From positions 248,001 to 312,000 of the forward strand of contig NZ_JAUSUL010000002.1 in the NCBI RefSeq assembly GCF_030814015.1: DNA of 64,000 nt, given 5' to 3'. How positions within the stretch are numbered: position 1 is the stretch's first letter; the number at the start of each line of letters is the position of its first letter. The notes beneath the pieces were generated by a model. The model did no database searches. It was given only the letters and a program-made list of their open reading frames with translations, and was not told where the DNA came from. Source of the DNA: Amorphus orientalis (GTDB lineage Bacteria > Pseudomonadota > Alphaproteobacteria > Rhizobiales > Amorphaceae). Position numbers and translations under genes: made by a program. Positions 40,723 through 49,617 of the stretch are shown one piece after another.

Positions 40723-41522
40723 GCCTCCACCTCGCCGAGATAGACGCCGACCACTTCCTCGTTGGCTGCGATTTCGGCGGGGGTGCCCTCGACCAGCATC
40801 TGGCCGGCCGCCATCACCACCACCCGGCCGCACAGCCGTTCCACCATTTCCATGTTGTGCTCGATCAGCAGGATCGACACGCCCGTCCGGTTGATCTCGA
40901 TGATCCGGTCGCAGATCAGGTCGAGCAGCGCCGGATTGACGCCGGCTGCCGGCTCGTCGAGCAGCAGCACCGCCGGATCGGCGATCAGGACGCGGGCCAG
41001 TTCCAGCAGCTTGCGCTGTCCGCCGGACAGCTTGCGGGCCGGTTCGTCGGCCAGCCGCGTCAGCGACACGAATTCGAGGATCTCCCGGGCGCGCTCGACG
41101 GACGCGCGCTCCTCCTTCGCCACCCGGAACGGCCGGAACACGTTCGACAGCACCCGCTCGCCGCTCTGGTGCTGGACGGCGGTGAGCACGTTCTCCAGCA
41201 CCGTCATCTCCGAGAAGGGACGGGGGATCTGGAAGGTGCGGCCGAGGCCGGAGGCGAGCCGGCGCTGCGGCGCATCCGCCGTCACGTCGCGCTCCTTCAG
41301 CCGGATGCTGCCGGCATCGGGCTTCAGGCTTCCAGCCAGAAGGTTGAAGACGGTGGTCTTGCCGGCCCCGTTGGGCCCGATCAGTCCCGCCATTTCGCCC
41401 GGGGCGAGCGCGAGCGACATGCCGTCCACCACGCGCATGCCGCCGAAGCTCTTGGCGAGGCCGGTCGCCTCCAGCACGGGGCGCTCTGCGGAACGGGAGG
41501 TCTGCTGCTCGGCGGCCGACAT
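40719..41522 (-). CDS. livG: Liv-type ABC transporter ATPase (LivG)
   Basis: A 267-residue ATPase with Walker A GPNGAGKT, GLGRTFQIPRPFSEMTVLENVL, signature LSGGQRKLLELARVL and Walker B LLLDEPAAGVNP, typical of LivG. It is the first gene of the minus-strand transporter operon, starting about 93 bases from the nearest TGATCA operator in the region shared with the divergent GntR gene. Confidence 0.93.
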   Translation of the reverse strand: MSAAEQQTSRSAERPVLEATGLAKSFGGMRVVDGMSLALAPGEMAGLIGPNGAGKTTVFNLLAGSLKPDAGSIRLKERDVTADAPQRRLASGLGRTFQIPRPFSEMTVLENVLTAVQHQSGERVLSNVFRPFRVAKEERASVERAREILEFVSLTRLADEPARKLSGGQRKLLELARVLIADPAVLLLDEPAAGVNPALLDLICDRIIEINRTGVSILLIEHNMEMVERLCGRVVVMAAGQMLVEGTPAEIAANEEVVGVYLGEVEA

Positions 41523-41614
41523 GGGATGCGGCTTTCTCCTCCGCGCCCGCGGGCGCTCGATGCAGGTGGATCTCTTGGGCCGTCGGGGCGGTTCGCCGCC
41601 GCGCGCCACTCGTG

Positions 41615-41672
41615 TGATCAGCCAGCCGGATCAGCTATCCGATTTTTGTGATCACATATTTACATGATCACA
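41615..41672. promoter_or_regulatory. Tandem TGATCA operators between liv operon and GntR gene
   Basis: TGTGATCA (41647-41654) and TGATCACA (41665-41672) form an 8-base inverted repeat around 10 bases, and the first is itself part of the perfect palindrome TGTGATCACA (41647-41656). A third TGATCA lies at 41615-41620. FCD-type GntR proteins bind short palindromes of this kind. The location between divergent operons suggests that the adjacent GntR controls both. Confidence 0.66.
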
Positions 41673-41759
41673 GATCGGGCATAGTGTAAAGTGCCTATCG
41701 ATTGATCGCCGGCAGTCGCCGCCGCGGCGCTCGGGGGCAGGGAGAGAAGAGGAACAAGG

Positions 41760-42521
41760 ATGGCGCACGCGCCGATCGCCTCGAAAGAACCCGTCGGAAC
41801 GGCCCCCTCGGTCGTGCCAGGCGGGCTGTCCGCGCTCGCCCCGGTCGCCCGGCAGACGGTCCAGGACCAGGTCTACGGCGAGCTCCGCGAAAACCTGATC
41901 CACGGCATGTTCGATGCCGGCGAGGTCCTGAAGATCCGCGATCTCGCCGAGCGGCTGTCTGTCTCCACGATGCCGGTCCGCGAGGCGCTGGGGCGGCTGG
42001 TCTCCGAGCATGCGGTGGAGCCGATGGCGAACCGCTCGGTGCGCGTTCCGCTCATCACCCGCGAACGGCTCGACGATCTCGCCCGCGTCCGCCGTCTGAT
42101 CGAGGGCGAACTCACCGCGCTTGCCGTGCCGCTCCTGTCGCCGGCCGACATCGACGAGCTGAAACGCCTGACGGACGCCTATGACGCGCTGGCCGGCGGC
42201 CTGATCCGCGCGGCCCGAGAGGTGAGCCGGCTCAACCACGCCTTCCATTTCACCATCTACCGGGCGGCCGGATCTCCGGTCCTGATCCCGGTGGTGGAGA
42301 GCCTCTGGATGCAGTCCGGCCCCTATGTGCGCGCGGCGGCCGCCGTCTATGACGGCAGCGACGGCGCCGGGGCGACCAACTATCACCGCCGGCTCATCGA
42401 GGCGATCGATGCGCGCGATGCCGATGCGGCCCGCGCCGCCCTTTCGGCCGATATCGGCCGCGCGTTCGATCTCCTGCGCGGTAGGGTCGGGGACGCGGAA
42501 GGGAGTGCGGCCGATGACTGA
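41760..42521 (+). CDS. GntR family regulator, FCD subfamily
   Basis: A 253-residue regulator with an N-terminal winged helix (about residues 32-95: VYGELRENLIHGMFDAGEVL, IRDLAERLSVSTMPVREALGRL) and a C-terminal FCD ligand domain with the metal-ligand positions RRLIEGELTAL, LNHAFHFTIYRAAG and NYHRRLIEAI. ATG start with GAAGAGG-rich leader. It precedes four genes on the plus strand and faces livGFHM. The ligand is unknown, likely the imported compound. Confidence 0.9.
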   Translation: MAHAPIASKEPVGTAPSVVPGGLSALAPVARQTVQDQVYGELRENLIHGMFDAGEVLKIRDLAERLSVSTMPVREALGRLVSEHAVEPMANRSVRVPLITRERLDDLARVRRLIEGELTALAVPLLSPADIDELKRLTDAYDALAGGLIRAAREVSRLNHAFHFTIYRAAGSPVLIPVVESLWMQSGPYVRAAAAVYDGSDGAGATNYHRRLIEAIDARDADAARAALSADIGRAFDLLRGRVGDAEGSAADD

Positions 42522-42873
42522 CGACAGCTTCGAGCTCTACGACCTCAAGGTCGAGGTGATCGCGCCGGAAGGGGCGAAGATCTACTGCGGCGCCAACCCC
42601 GGCGACTATTTCGAGCTGCGCGGCGAGATGCTGCATCTGCCGCCCGGCCAGGGCTTCTCCATCTACTCCCTGGCGGCAGTCCTGCCGCTTCTGGCCGCCA
42701 AGCAGCGGCCCACAGACGCGGCCGACTGGATGTCCACCGACGCCGACGTCGCCTGTCCGGACCCGAATTGTCCGACCCGGATGCGCATCACCCGCACCGG
42801 CAAGCGCCGTTTCCGGCACGCCGATACCACCGCCGTGCCGCTTTCCTCCGATTCCGATACGTCAGGCCAGTAA
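42514..42873 (+). CDS. TIGR04076-like protein
   Basis: A 119-residue soluble protein resembling the TIGR04076 family of unknown function: DLKVEVIAPEGAKIYCGANPGDYFELRGE, here with breaks, followed by FSIYSLAAVLPLLAAKQRPTDAADWMSTDADVACPDPNCP. Several cysteines (in YCGANPG, VACPDPNCP) might bind a metal or cluster. It overlaps the regulator gene by 8 bases and is followed after 5 bases by the aldo/keto reductase gene, with which such proteins are often adjacent. Confidence 0.78.
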   Translation: MTDDSFELYDLKVEVIAPEGAKIYCGANPGDYFELRGEMLHLPPGQGFSIYSLAAVLPLLAAKQRPTDAADWMSTDADVACPDPNCPTRMRITRTGKRRFRHADTTAVPLSSDSDTSGQ

Positions 42874-42878
42874 GTCTC

Positions 42879-43928
42879 ATGAACCGCGTTGCGCTCGCCC
42901 CCGACTACGACATCTCCGAGGTCATCCGCGGCGGCTGGCAGCTCGCCGGCGGCCACGGCCAGATCCAGCGGGACCGTGCCGTTGCAGATCTCGTGGAATG
43001 CGCCGACGCCGGCATCACGACGTTCGACTGCGCCGACATCTACACCGGCGTCGAGGAGATCATGGGCGCGTTCCGCCAGCGCTACCGCGAGTTGCGTGGC
43101 GAGGAAGCGCTGGCGCGGATCCGGGTCCACACCAAATTCGTGCCGGATCTCGCCGTTCTGCCCACGATCTCCCGATCCTATGTCGAGGGCGTGATCGATC
43201 GCTCCCTCAAGCGACTGAGGACCGAGCGGATCGATCTCGTCCAGTTTCACTGGTGGGACTACGAGATCCCGGGCTGTCTCGACACGGCTCATTGGCTCGC
43301 TGAGCAGCAGAAGGCCGGCAAGATTGCGCTTCTGGGCGGGACCAATTTCGACACCGATCACGTGGTGGAGCTGGCCGACAACGGCTACCCGCTGAAGACC
43401 ATGCAGGTGCAGTATTCGCTGCTGGACGCCCGTCCGGCGCGCAGGATGGAAGCTGCCGCCGCTGCGCGGGACATCCAATTCCTCTGCTACGGCACCGTCG
43501 CGGGCGGTTTCCTGTCGGACCGCTGGCTCGGGATGCCGGAGCCGGGCGAGCCGCTCGAGAACCGCTCGCTCACCAAATACAAGCTGATCATCGACGATTT
43601 CGGCGGCTGGGACCGGTTCCAGGATCTCCTGAAGGCCCTGCGCGGCATCGCCGATGCCCACGACAGCGACATCGCGACGGTCGCGAGCCGCGCCGTCCTC
43701 GACCGCCCGCAGGTCGCCGCCCTGATCGTCGGCGCGCGCAACCGGGCCCATCTCGATGCCAACCTCGCCATCTCCCGGATCACGCTGAGCGACGACGATC
43801 GGGCAGCGATCGCGGCGGTCGTGCCGGAGGGCTGCGGCCCGGAGGGCGATGTCTACTCCGTGGAGCGCGACCGCGACGGGCGGCACGGCGCCATCATGAA
43901 GTACAACCTCAACGAGGCGACCGCATGA
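42879..43928 (+). CDS. Aldo/keto reductase
   Basis: A 349-residue NADPH-type oxidoreductase. The catalytic tetrad is visible: Asp50 and Tyr55 (FDCADIYTG), Lys86 (VHTKFVP) and His124 (VQFHWWDY). It probably interconverts an aldehyde or ketone and an alcohol in the cytoplasm. The ATG at 42879 lies 5 bases after the preceding stop. The C-terminus carries the cofactor-binding VAALIVGARNRAHLDANL. Neighbours suggest it acts on the compound brought in by the Liv importer. Confidence 0.9.
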   Translation: MNRVALAPDYDISEVIRGGWQLAGGHGQIQRDRAVADLVECADAGITTFDCADIYTGVEEIMGAFRQRYRELRGEEALARIRVHTKFVPDLAVLPTISRSYVEGVIDRSLKRLRTERIDLVQFHWWDYEIPGCLDTAHWLAEQQKAGKIALLGGTNFDTDHVVELADNGYPLKTMQVQYSLLDARPARRMEAAAAARDIQFLCYGTVAGGFLSDRWLGMPEPGEPLENRSLTKYKLIIDDFGGWDRFQDLLKALRGIADAHDSDIATVASRAVLDRPQVAALIVGARNRAHLDANLAISRITLSDDDRAAIAAVVPEGCGPEGDVYSVERDRDGRHGAIMKYNLNEATA

Positions 43929-44350
43929 GCCTGGGCGATCTCGCCGCCTGCGCCGGACGCGAGGTCGAGGCGCGCCACGACTTCTTCGTGGACTGGTTCG
44001 CCGGCCGGGCCGGCGAGGCCGACCTGATGCGGTCCCGCACCGCCTTCGATCCGGGCTTCGTCCGCATCGCGCCCGACGGCACCGTTCAGGACCTGGACGC
44101 CGTCTTTTCCATGCTGGCTGCCCGCCGCGGCTCTGTCCCGGCCGGAGCCCTGCAGATCGAGACCGAAATCGAGACGGCAGTCGCGCTGCCGGGCGATGCG
44201 GTCCAGCTTCTCTATATCGAGCGCCAGCGCACGCCCGACGGGCCCACTGCGCGCCGCTCTTCCGCTCTGTTCGTCGCCGACCCGACCGCACCGGAGGGTG
44301 TGGTCTGGCGGTGGCTGCACGAGACTTGGGTCGACCAAGCACAGGCCTGA
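43925..44350 (+). CDS. NTF2/SnoaL-like protein
   Basis: A 141-residue soluble protein with the alpha-plus-beta pattern of the NTF2/SnoaL-like fold: an N-terminal helix (AGREVEARHDFFVDWFAG), a middle loop and a C-terminal curved sheet ending VVWRWLHETWV. Its function is unknown; proteins of this fold act as small isomerases, hydrolases or binding proteins. It overlaps the aldo/keto reductase stop as ATGA. Confidence 0.7.
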   Translation: MSLGDLAACAGREVEARHDFFVDWFAGRAGEADLMRSRTAFDPGFVRIAPDGTVQDLDAVFSMLAARRGSVPAGALQIETEIETAVALPGDAVQLLYIERQRTPDGPTARRSSALFVADPTAPEGVVWRWLHETWVDQAQA

Positions 44351-44385
44351 TCCGATCGGGCCGATCATAAACCAGGGGAACTGAC

Positions 44386-45648
44386 ATGATGCATTTCAGG
44401 AAATGGGCTCCGGCGGCGCTCCTGTCCGCCGGTTGCGTTGCCTTCGCGGCACCTGCATTCGCGTGCGAGACCACCGTCGGCGTGGTCATGAGCCTCACCG
44501 GGCCTGCGGGCCAGTACGGCCAGGCCGGCGCGAAATCTGTGGAAATGGCGTTCCGCGACATCAACGAGGCGGGCGGCGCCAACGGCTGCACGCTGGTCAC
44601 CGATGCCCGTGACGCCCAGAGCCAGGGCAACGTGGCCGTCGATCAGGCCCGCCAGCTGGTCAACATCAAGGACGTGCCGGTCCTCATCGGCGGCATCATC
44701 TCGTCGGTGTCGATTCCGATCCTGACGTCCGTGACCGCGCCTGCGGAAGTGGTCCAGGTCTCGCCGGCCTCGTCCTCGCCGACGCTCACCAAGCTCGCAC
44801 AGGAAGGCAAGACCAACGGCTACTTCTTCCGCACCATCACGTCGGATGCCCTGCAGGGCACGGCGGCGGCCAAGTACGCCATCGATCAGGGCCTGACCAA
44901 CCTCGCCATCATCCACGTCAACAACGACTTCGGCGTGAACATGGTCCGCGAGTTCCAGACCGCCTTCGAGGCGCTGGGCGGAACGATCACCTCCGTCACG
45001 CCCTACAACGAAAAGCAGGCCAACTACAGCGCCGAGGCGACCAGCGCGCTGAACGGCGATCCCGAGGCTCTCTATCTGGTCTCCTATCCGGTCGACGGCG
45101 CCACCATCGCCCGCGCCTGGATCTCCCAGGGCGGTCCGCAGAAGTTCCTGCTCAATGACGGCATGAACTCCAAGGAGTTCATCGAGAGCGTCGGCGCGAA
45201 GTTCCTGAACGAGGCCTACGGCACCTCTTCGGGCACCACCGAGACCCCGTCCACCGAGTACTTCTACGCCAACTACGAGGAGTTCTCCGGTGGCATCGAG
45301 CCGAGCGCTCCGGCCGCAGACCGCTCCTATGACGCCGGCGCCATCGTCGGCCTCGCCATCGCCAAGGCCGGCTCGACCGAGCCGTCTGCCATCCGCGACG
45401 CCATCCACGAGGTCGTCGCCGAGGGCGGCGAGGTGATCTATGCCGGTCCGGAAGAGTTCAAGAAGGCTCTGGCGGCGATCAAGGACGGCAAGGCCATCAA
45501 GTACGAGGGCGTCATCGGTCCGGTGACCTTCGACCAGTACGGCGACATCACCGGTCCGTTCCGCCTGTGGCGGATCGAGGACGGCGAAGTCGTCACCACC
45601 GGCCAGATGACGGCCGCAGAGGTCACCAAGATCAAGGCCGATCTCTGA
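44386..45648 (+). CDS. Branched-chain amino acid-type ABC binding protein
   Basis: A 420-residue periplasmic binding protein (Leu/Ile/Val-binding family) with a Sec signal peptide ending AFA-CET (about residue 26). The mature protein begins with VGVVMSLTGPAGQYGQAGAK and has VSPASSSPTLTKL and NDFGVNMVREFQTAFEALGG. A cysteine next to the cleavage site gives a possible lipobox-like AFAC, so lipid anchoring is conceivable. Start at the first of two adjacent ATGs, with AGGGGAA seven bases upstream. It supplies the permease and ATPase subunits encoded on the other strand. Confidence 0.91.
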   Translation: MMHFRKWAPAALLSAGCVAFAAPAFACETTVGVVMSLTGPAGQYGQAGAKSVEMAFRDINEAGGANGCTLVTDARDAQSQGNVAVDQARQLVNIKDVPVLIGGIISSVSIPILTSVTAPAEVVQVSPASSSPTLTKLAQEGKTNGYFFRTITSDALQGTAAAKYAIDQGLTNLAIIHVNNDFGVNMVREFQTAFEALGGTITSVTPYNEKQANYSAEATSALNGDPEALYLVSYPVDGATIARAWISQGGPQKFLLNDGMNSKEFIESVGAKFLNEAYGTSSGTTETPSTEYFYANYEEFSGGIEPSAPAADRSYDAGAIVGLAIAKAGSTEPSAIRDAIHEVVAEGGEVIYAGPEEFKKALAAIKDGKAIKYEGVIGPVTFDQYGDITGPFRLWRIEDGEVVTTGQMTAAEVTKIKADL

Positions 45649-45682
45649 TCGGTCCGGCCTCACCAGCCTGACTGGACGTTCG

Positions 45683-45716
45683 GGACGGCGTGGAGCGATC
45701 CGCGCCGTCCTTTTTT
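45683..45716. terminator. Rho-independent terminator between convergent operons
   Basis: Stem GGACGGCG (45683-45690) and CGCCGTCC (45703-45710) with a 12-base loop, followed by TTTTTT. It ends the plus-strand GntR-to-binding-protein operon and lies just before the convergent CoA-transferase stop. Confidence 0.88.
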
Positions 45717-45721
45717 GTCTC

Positions 45722-46888
45722 TCACTCCGACGACGCCGGACCCTTGAGAGCGCCGTCGGCGATCAGGCTGCGGACGCGATCCGCATCGATGCCCCAGCCG
45801 GCGAGCGCCTGATCCGGATCGCGGTCGGGGGGCGAGGGCGGCCGCGGCGGCGCGGCCGGCGTGCCCGAGAAGCGCGGGGCAGGGGCCGGCTGCGGTACAC
45901 CCTCGACTTCGATGAAGGTGCCGCGGGCCCGGTTGTGGGGATGGTCCATCGCTTCGTCCCAGTCGAGGATCGGGCTGACACAGGCGTCCAGTCCCTCGAA
46001 AATGGTTGCCCATTCGTCGCGTGTGCGGCTGGCAATGATCTCTTCCAGACGTGCCCGGAAGCCGGGCCACAGGCTCCGGTCGTCCTGCGGCTGGAAGTCG
46101 GCCGGGTCGAGCCCCAGCGTGGTCAGGAGCGTCGCCAGGAACTGCGGCTCGATCGCCCCGATCGCCAGGTGGCGTCCGTCGGCGCAGGCATAGACGCCGT
46201 AATAGAACGCGCCGCCGTCCAGCATGTTCTCCGCCCGTCCGCCGGGCCACCAGCCGCCTGCGCGCATGCCGTGGATCATCGCGGACAATGCGGCCGCCCC
46301 GTCGACCATGGCGGCGTCGACCACCTGGCCGCGGCCGCTCGTGCGGGCGCTCAGGATTGCGCAGACCATGCCGAACGCGAGCAACATGCCGCCTCCGCCG
46401 AAATCGCCGATCAGGTTCAACGGAACCACCGGCTTTTCCGGTGTCCCGAGCCCGTTCAGGATGCCGGTCAGGGCGATGTAGTTGATGTCGTGGCCGGCGC
46501 GCGGCGCCAGCGGGCCGTCCTGTCCCCAGCCGGTCATCCGTCCGAACACGAGGGCGGGGTTGCGCTCCAGGCAAATGTCCGGCCCGAGACCGAGCCGCTC
46601 CATCACGCCGGGGCGGAAGCCTTCCATCATGCCGTCCGCCTGCGACACGAGGTCCAGCAGACAGGCGCGTCCGGCGTCGGATTTCAGATCGAGCCCAATG
46701 GACAGGCGGTTGCGGGCCAGCACGTCGGAGGCGGAGTTCAGGTTGCCGACGGTGCCGCGCGCCTTCACCGGATGGATGCGCAGGACCTCCGCGCCCATGT
46801 CGGCAAGCATCATCGCAGCGAACGGGGCGGGGCCGATCCCGACCAGTTCGACGATACGCACGCCTGCCAGCGGTCCGCTTCCGGTCAC
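45722..46888 (-). CDS. CaiB/BaiF family CoA protein, alpha-methylacyl-CoA racemase-like
   Basis: A 388-residue class III CoA enzyme. The N-terminal GPLAGVRIVELVGIGPAPFAAMMLADMGAEV, shown here in two parts, together with GHDINYIALTG (His133) and GDFGGGG (Asp162) correspond to the His/Asp acid-base pair of the racemase Mcr/AMACR rather than the single aspartate of the transferases. It probably epimerises 2-methylacyl-CoA esters so that a dehydrogenase can act. GTG start at 46888 with GGAG seven bases upstream, 31 bases after the acyl-CoA dehydrogenase gene. Confidence 0.84.
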   Translation of the reverse strand: MTGSGPLAGVRIVELVGIGPAPFAAMMLADMGAEVLRIHPVKARGTVGNLNSASDVLARNRLSIGLDLKSDAGRACLLDLVSQADGMMEGFRPGVMERLGLGPDICLERNPALVFGRMTGWGQDGPLAPRAGHDINYIALTGILNGLGTPEKPVVPLNLIGDFGGGGMLLAFGMVCAILSARTSGRGQVVDAAMVDGAAALSAMIHGMRAGGWWPGGRAENMLDGGAFYYGVYACADGRHLAIGAIEPQFLATLLTTLGLDPADFQPQDDRSLWPGFRARLEEIIASRTRDEWATIFEGLDACVSPILDWDEAMDHPHNRARGTFIEVEGVPQPAPAPRFSGTPAAPPRPPSPPDRDPDQALAGWGIDADRVRSLIADGALKGPASSE

Positions 46889-46919
46889 CGAGTTTCTCCC
46901 CCTGCCGCCGGACTCCTGA

Positions 46920-48053
46920 TCAGGCTGCCAACGCGCGGCCGATGACCATGCGCTGGATGTCGCTGGTTCCCTCGTAGATCTGGCAGACGCGGACGTCGCG
47001 ATAGATCCGTTCGACGGGGAAGTCGGCCGTATAGCCGTAGCCGCCGAAGGTCTGGATCGCGTCGGAGCACACCCGTTCGGCCATCTCCGAGGCGAACAGC
47101 TTGGCCATCGACGCCTCCTTGAGCGAGGGCTGGCCGGCGTCGCGCAGGCTGGCGGCGTGCAGCACCAGCTGACGCGCCGCCTCGATCTGCGTCGCCATGT
47201 CGGCAAGGCGGAAGGCGACGGCCTGATGGCCGACGAGCTTGCTGCCCATGCTGTCGCGCTCCTTCGCGTAGGCAAGCGCGGCCTCCATCGCCGCGCGCGC
47301 CATGCCCACCGACTGGGCGGCGATGCCGATCCGCCCGCCCTCCAGGTTGGACAGCGCGATGCGGTAGCCCTGGCCTTCCTCGCCGAGCAGGTTCTCCGCC
47401 GGCACCTCCAGGTCCTCGAACGCGATCTGGGCCGTGTCCGACAGGGTCTGGCCCAGCTTGCGCTCGATGGAGGCGACCCGGTAGCCGGGACTGTCGGTCG
47501 GCACGATGAAGGCGGAGATGCCCTTCTTGCCGGCCTCCGGATCGGTCACGGCGAAGACGATGGCCACGTCCGCGGTCTGTCCCGACGTGATGAACTGCTT
47601 CACCCCGTTGAGGACCCAGCCGGAATTGGTGCGGCGGGCGCGGGTCTTCAGGTTGGAGGCGTCGGAGCCGGCGTGGGGCTCGGTGAGACAGAAGGCGCCG
47701 AGGGTCTCGCCGCGGGCCATCGGCCTCAAAAAGCGCTCCTTCTGCTCGTCGCTGCCGTAGCGCAGGATCGGCACGCAGCCGACGGAGTTGTGGACGCTCA
47801 TGATGGTGGAGACGGCGCCGTTGCCGGCGGCGATCTCCTCCAGCGCCAGCGCATAGGCGACGTGGTCGGTCATCGACCCGTCCCACTCCTCCGGAACCAG
47901 CATCCCCATCAGCCCGAGGCTTCCCATCTCGGCGATCTCGGCCTTCGGGAAGGTGTGGTCACGGTCCCATTCAGCCGATTTCGGCTCCAGACGTTCCGCG
48001 GCAAAGCGGCGCGCCATGTCGCGGATCATCTCCTGGGTCTCGGTCAGAAGCAC
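46920..48053 (-). CDS. Short-chain acyl-CoA dehydrogenase
   Basis: A 377-residue FAD enzyme with [24 protein letters not shown] and a C-terminal [20 protein letters not shown]. The catalytic glutamate lies in IYEGTSD (about residue 361), typical of short-chain and butyryl-CoA enzymes. It is followed by the racemase-like gene, which together suggest degradation of a 2-methyl-branched short acyl-CoA. ATG start; electrons go to the electron-transfer flavoprotein, encoded elsewhere. Confidence 0.92.
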   Translation of the reverse strand: MLLTETQEMIRDMARRFAAERLEPKSAEWDRDHTFPKAEIAEMGSLGLMGMLVPEEWDGSMTDHVAYALALEEIAAGNGAVSTIMSVHNSVGCVPILRYGSDEQKERFLRPMARGETLGAFCLTEPHAGSDASNLKTRARRTNSGWVLNGVKQFITSGQTADVAIVFAVTDPEAGKKGISAFIVPTDSPGYRVASIERKLGQTLSDTAQIAFEDLEVPAENLLGEEGQGYRIALSNLEGGRIGIAAQSVGMARAAMEAALAYAKERDSMGSKLVGHQAVAFRLADMATQIEAARQLVLHAASLRDAGQPSLKEASMAKLFASEMAERVCSDAIQTFGGYGYTADFPVERIYRDVRVCQIYEGTSDIQRMVIGRALAA

Positions 48054-48232
48054 CGGCGGTCTCCTCTCCTGCGCGGTCGTCGCAGCAAGGCCTCGGTGTC
48101 TCGTGGCGGCGCGGCCGTGGCCGCGGCCGCGGATCGCCTCGGCCGTCTTTTTCGGCGAGCCTATCCCGGCAGTCCGGCTTTGTCACAGCGCCATTTCGAC
48201 TTGCCGGACGCGGGATCGGTGACAGTCTTGTC

Positions 48233-48267
48233 CTGCCGATCTCCGGGGAGGGAGCTTGCGTCGGCAG
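48233..48267 (-). terminator. Inverted repeat after the isochorismate synthase-like gene
   Basis: CTGCCGA (48233-48239) and TCGGCAG (48261-48267) with 21 bases between, directly after the stop on the minus strand. No T-run. A weak candidate for transcript end or processing. Confidence 0.3.
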
Positions 48268-48271
48268 CGCG

Positions 48272-49483
48272 TCAGCCGGCGCGGGACAGCTGCGCCGGCC
48301 CGTCCGCCGGACCATCGATCACAGTGCCGACGGTCTTGGTCTTCTCCACCGTCTCCTGCCACTCCACGTCCGGCTTCGACTGGGCGACGATCCCGCCGCC
48401 GACATAGAGATAGGCGGTGCCGCCGATGATCTGGGCGGTGCGCAGGTTGACGAACAGGTCGGTGGCGCCGTCGAAGCCGACCGGGCCCAGGAAGCCGGTG
48501 TAGTAGCTCCGGTCGTAGCCCTCGTGGGCCGTCAGGAAGTCGAGCGCCGGCGCCTTCGGCAGGCCGAGCACGGCGGATGTCGGGTGCAGGCGGGTGAGGA
48601 GGTCGCCCAGGCGCGCGCCGTCCTCGCCTTTCACGTCGGCGGCGAAGTCGGAGCGCAGGTGGACCAGGTTGGCCGCCGCCACGGTCCGCGGCCCCGTCTC
48701 CTCGTGGTCCCGGAAGCCGGCCGCCTCCAGCGCGCGCCTTATATAGGCGGAGACCAGCGCCTGCTCCTCGATGATCTTGTCGGGCCAGCAGATGTCGGCG
48801 AGCGCGACGGCCTCCTGCGCCCACTGGGTGCCGGCGAGCGCGATGGTGGCGAGCCGGCCGTCGCGGACCGAGACCAGCGTCTCCGGCGTGCCCACCAGCC
48901 AGGCGCCTTCGCCAGGAATGCGCACCAGGCACACATACGCGGTCGGCAGCTTCGCCGCGAGCGCCTCGAACAGCGCGATCAGATCCTGTCCCTCCGGCAG
49001 CGGACGCGCCTCGCAGCGCGACGTCACCACCTTGCGGAACGCGCCGGCACCGATCGCCTCCACAGCCCGTTTGACCAGCTTCTCATAGGCCGCGCGGTCG
49101 GTCTGGACCGGCCGGACGCCGCTGTCGTCGGCATGGATCGGCGCGTCGGGGTCGCGGCTCTGCGCGGCGGAGTGGAGCGCGGCCTGCGCGTCCGTGTCCG
49201 GCCCGGCGGCATAGGTCGCTCCGGCGCGGAATGTGATCTCCCCGCCGCGCACCAGCACGTCCCCCTCGATCGCGTCGGCAAGGTTGGCATCCGCCGTGAC
49301 GAACCGGTTGAGGGCGAAGAAGGGGCCGTCATTGCCGTCGCCGAAGATCTGCCTGCGGCCGATCGCGGAACAGCCGACGATGGACTCCGCGCCCGACGCG
49401 TTCGGCCGGCGCCAGACGGCGAACGGTCGGGACGTGTCTGCGGCGGCGCCGAGAAGCGCGCGGACGGTGCGCGAAAGGATCAT
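48272..49483 (-). CDS. Isochorismate synthase-like chorismate-binding enzyme
   Basis: A 403-residue protein. The C-terminal chorismate-binding domain carries FRKVVTSR with the general-base lysine, VGTPETLVSV, LAGTQ, IIEEQALVSAYIRR and HPTSAVLGLPK, as in MenF, EntC and DhbC. These convert chorismate to isochorismate for menaquinone, catechol siderophores or salicylate. No partner gene (entB, menD, pchB) is nearby, so the product's fate is unknown. ATG at 49483 with GGAGG upstream. A perfect ATAGC/GCTAT palindrome lies 83-103 bases upstream, linking it to the neighbouring LysR gene. Confidence 0.85.
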   Translation of the reverse strand: MILSRTVRALLGAAADTSRPFAVWRRPNASGAESIVGCSAIGRRQIFGDGNDGPFFALNRFVTADANLADAIEGDVLVRGGEITFRAGATYAAGPDTDAQAALHSAAQSRDPDAPIHADDSGVRPVQTDRAAYEKLVKRAVEAIGAGAFRKVVTSRCEARPLPEGQDLIALFEALAAKLPTAYVCLVRIPGEGAWLVGTPETLVSVRDGRLATIALAGTQWAQEAVALADICWPDKIIEEQALVSAYIRRALEAAGFRDHEETGPRTVAAANLVHLRSDFAADVKGEDGARLGDLLTRLHPTSAVLGLPKAPALDFLTAHEGYDRSYYTGFLGPVGFDGATDLFVNLRTAQIIGGTAYLYVGGGIVAQSKPDVEWQETVEKTKTVGTVIDGPADGPAQLSRAG

Positions 49484-49565
49484 GCTGGGCGCCTCCACTC
49501 AGGTTTTTTGACGGGCGATCGATGGCAGCAACCCGCCGGCCGGGCCACAGACAACTGTCGGGGAT

Positions 49566-49586
49566 CCGATAGCGTCAGGCTATCGG
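49566..49586. promoter_or_regulatory. LysR-type palindrome upstream of isochorismate synthase-like gene
   Basis: CCGATAGC-GTCAG-GCTATCGG, an 8-base perfect inverted repeat. The right half GGCTATCG recurs at 51479-51486. It lies between the LysR stop and the chorismate-enzyme start, where an activator of that minus-strand gene would bind. Confidence 0.62.
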
Positions 49587-49617
49587 GAAGGCCAACACTG
49601 CTGCAACGCGGCGCGGT

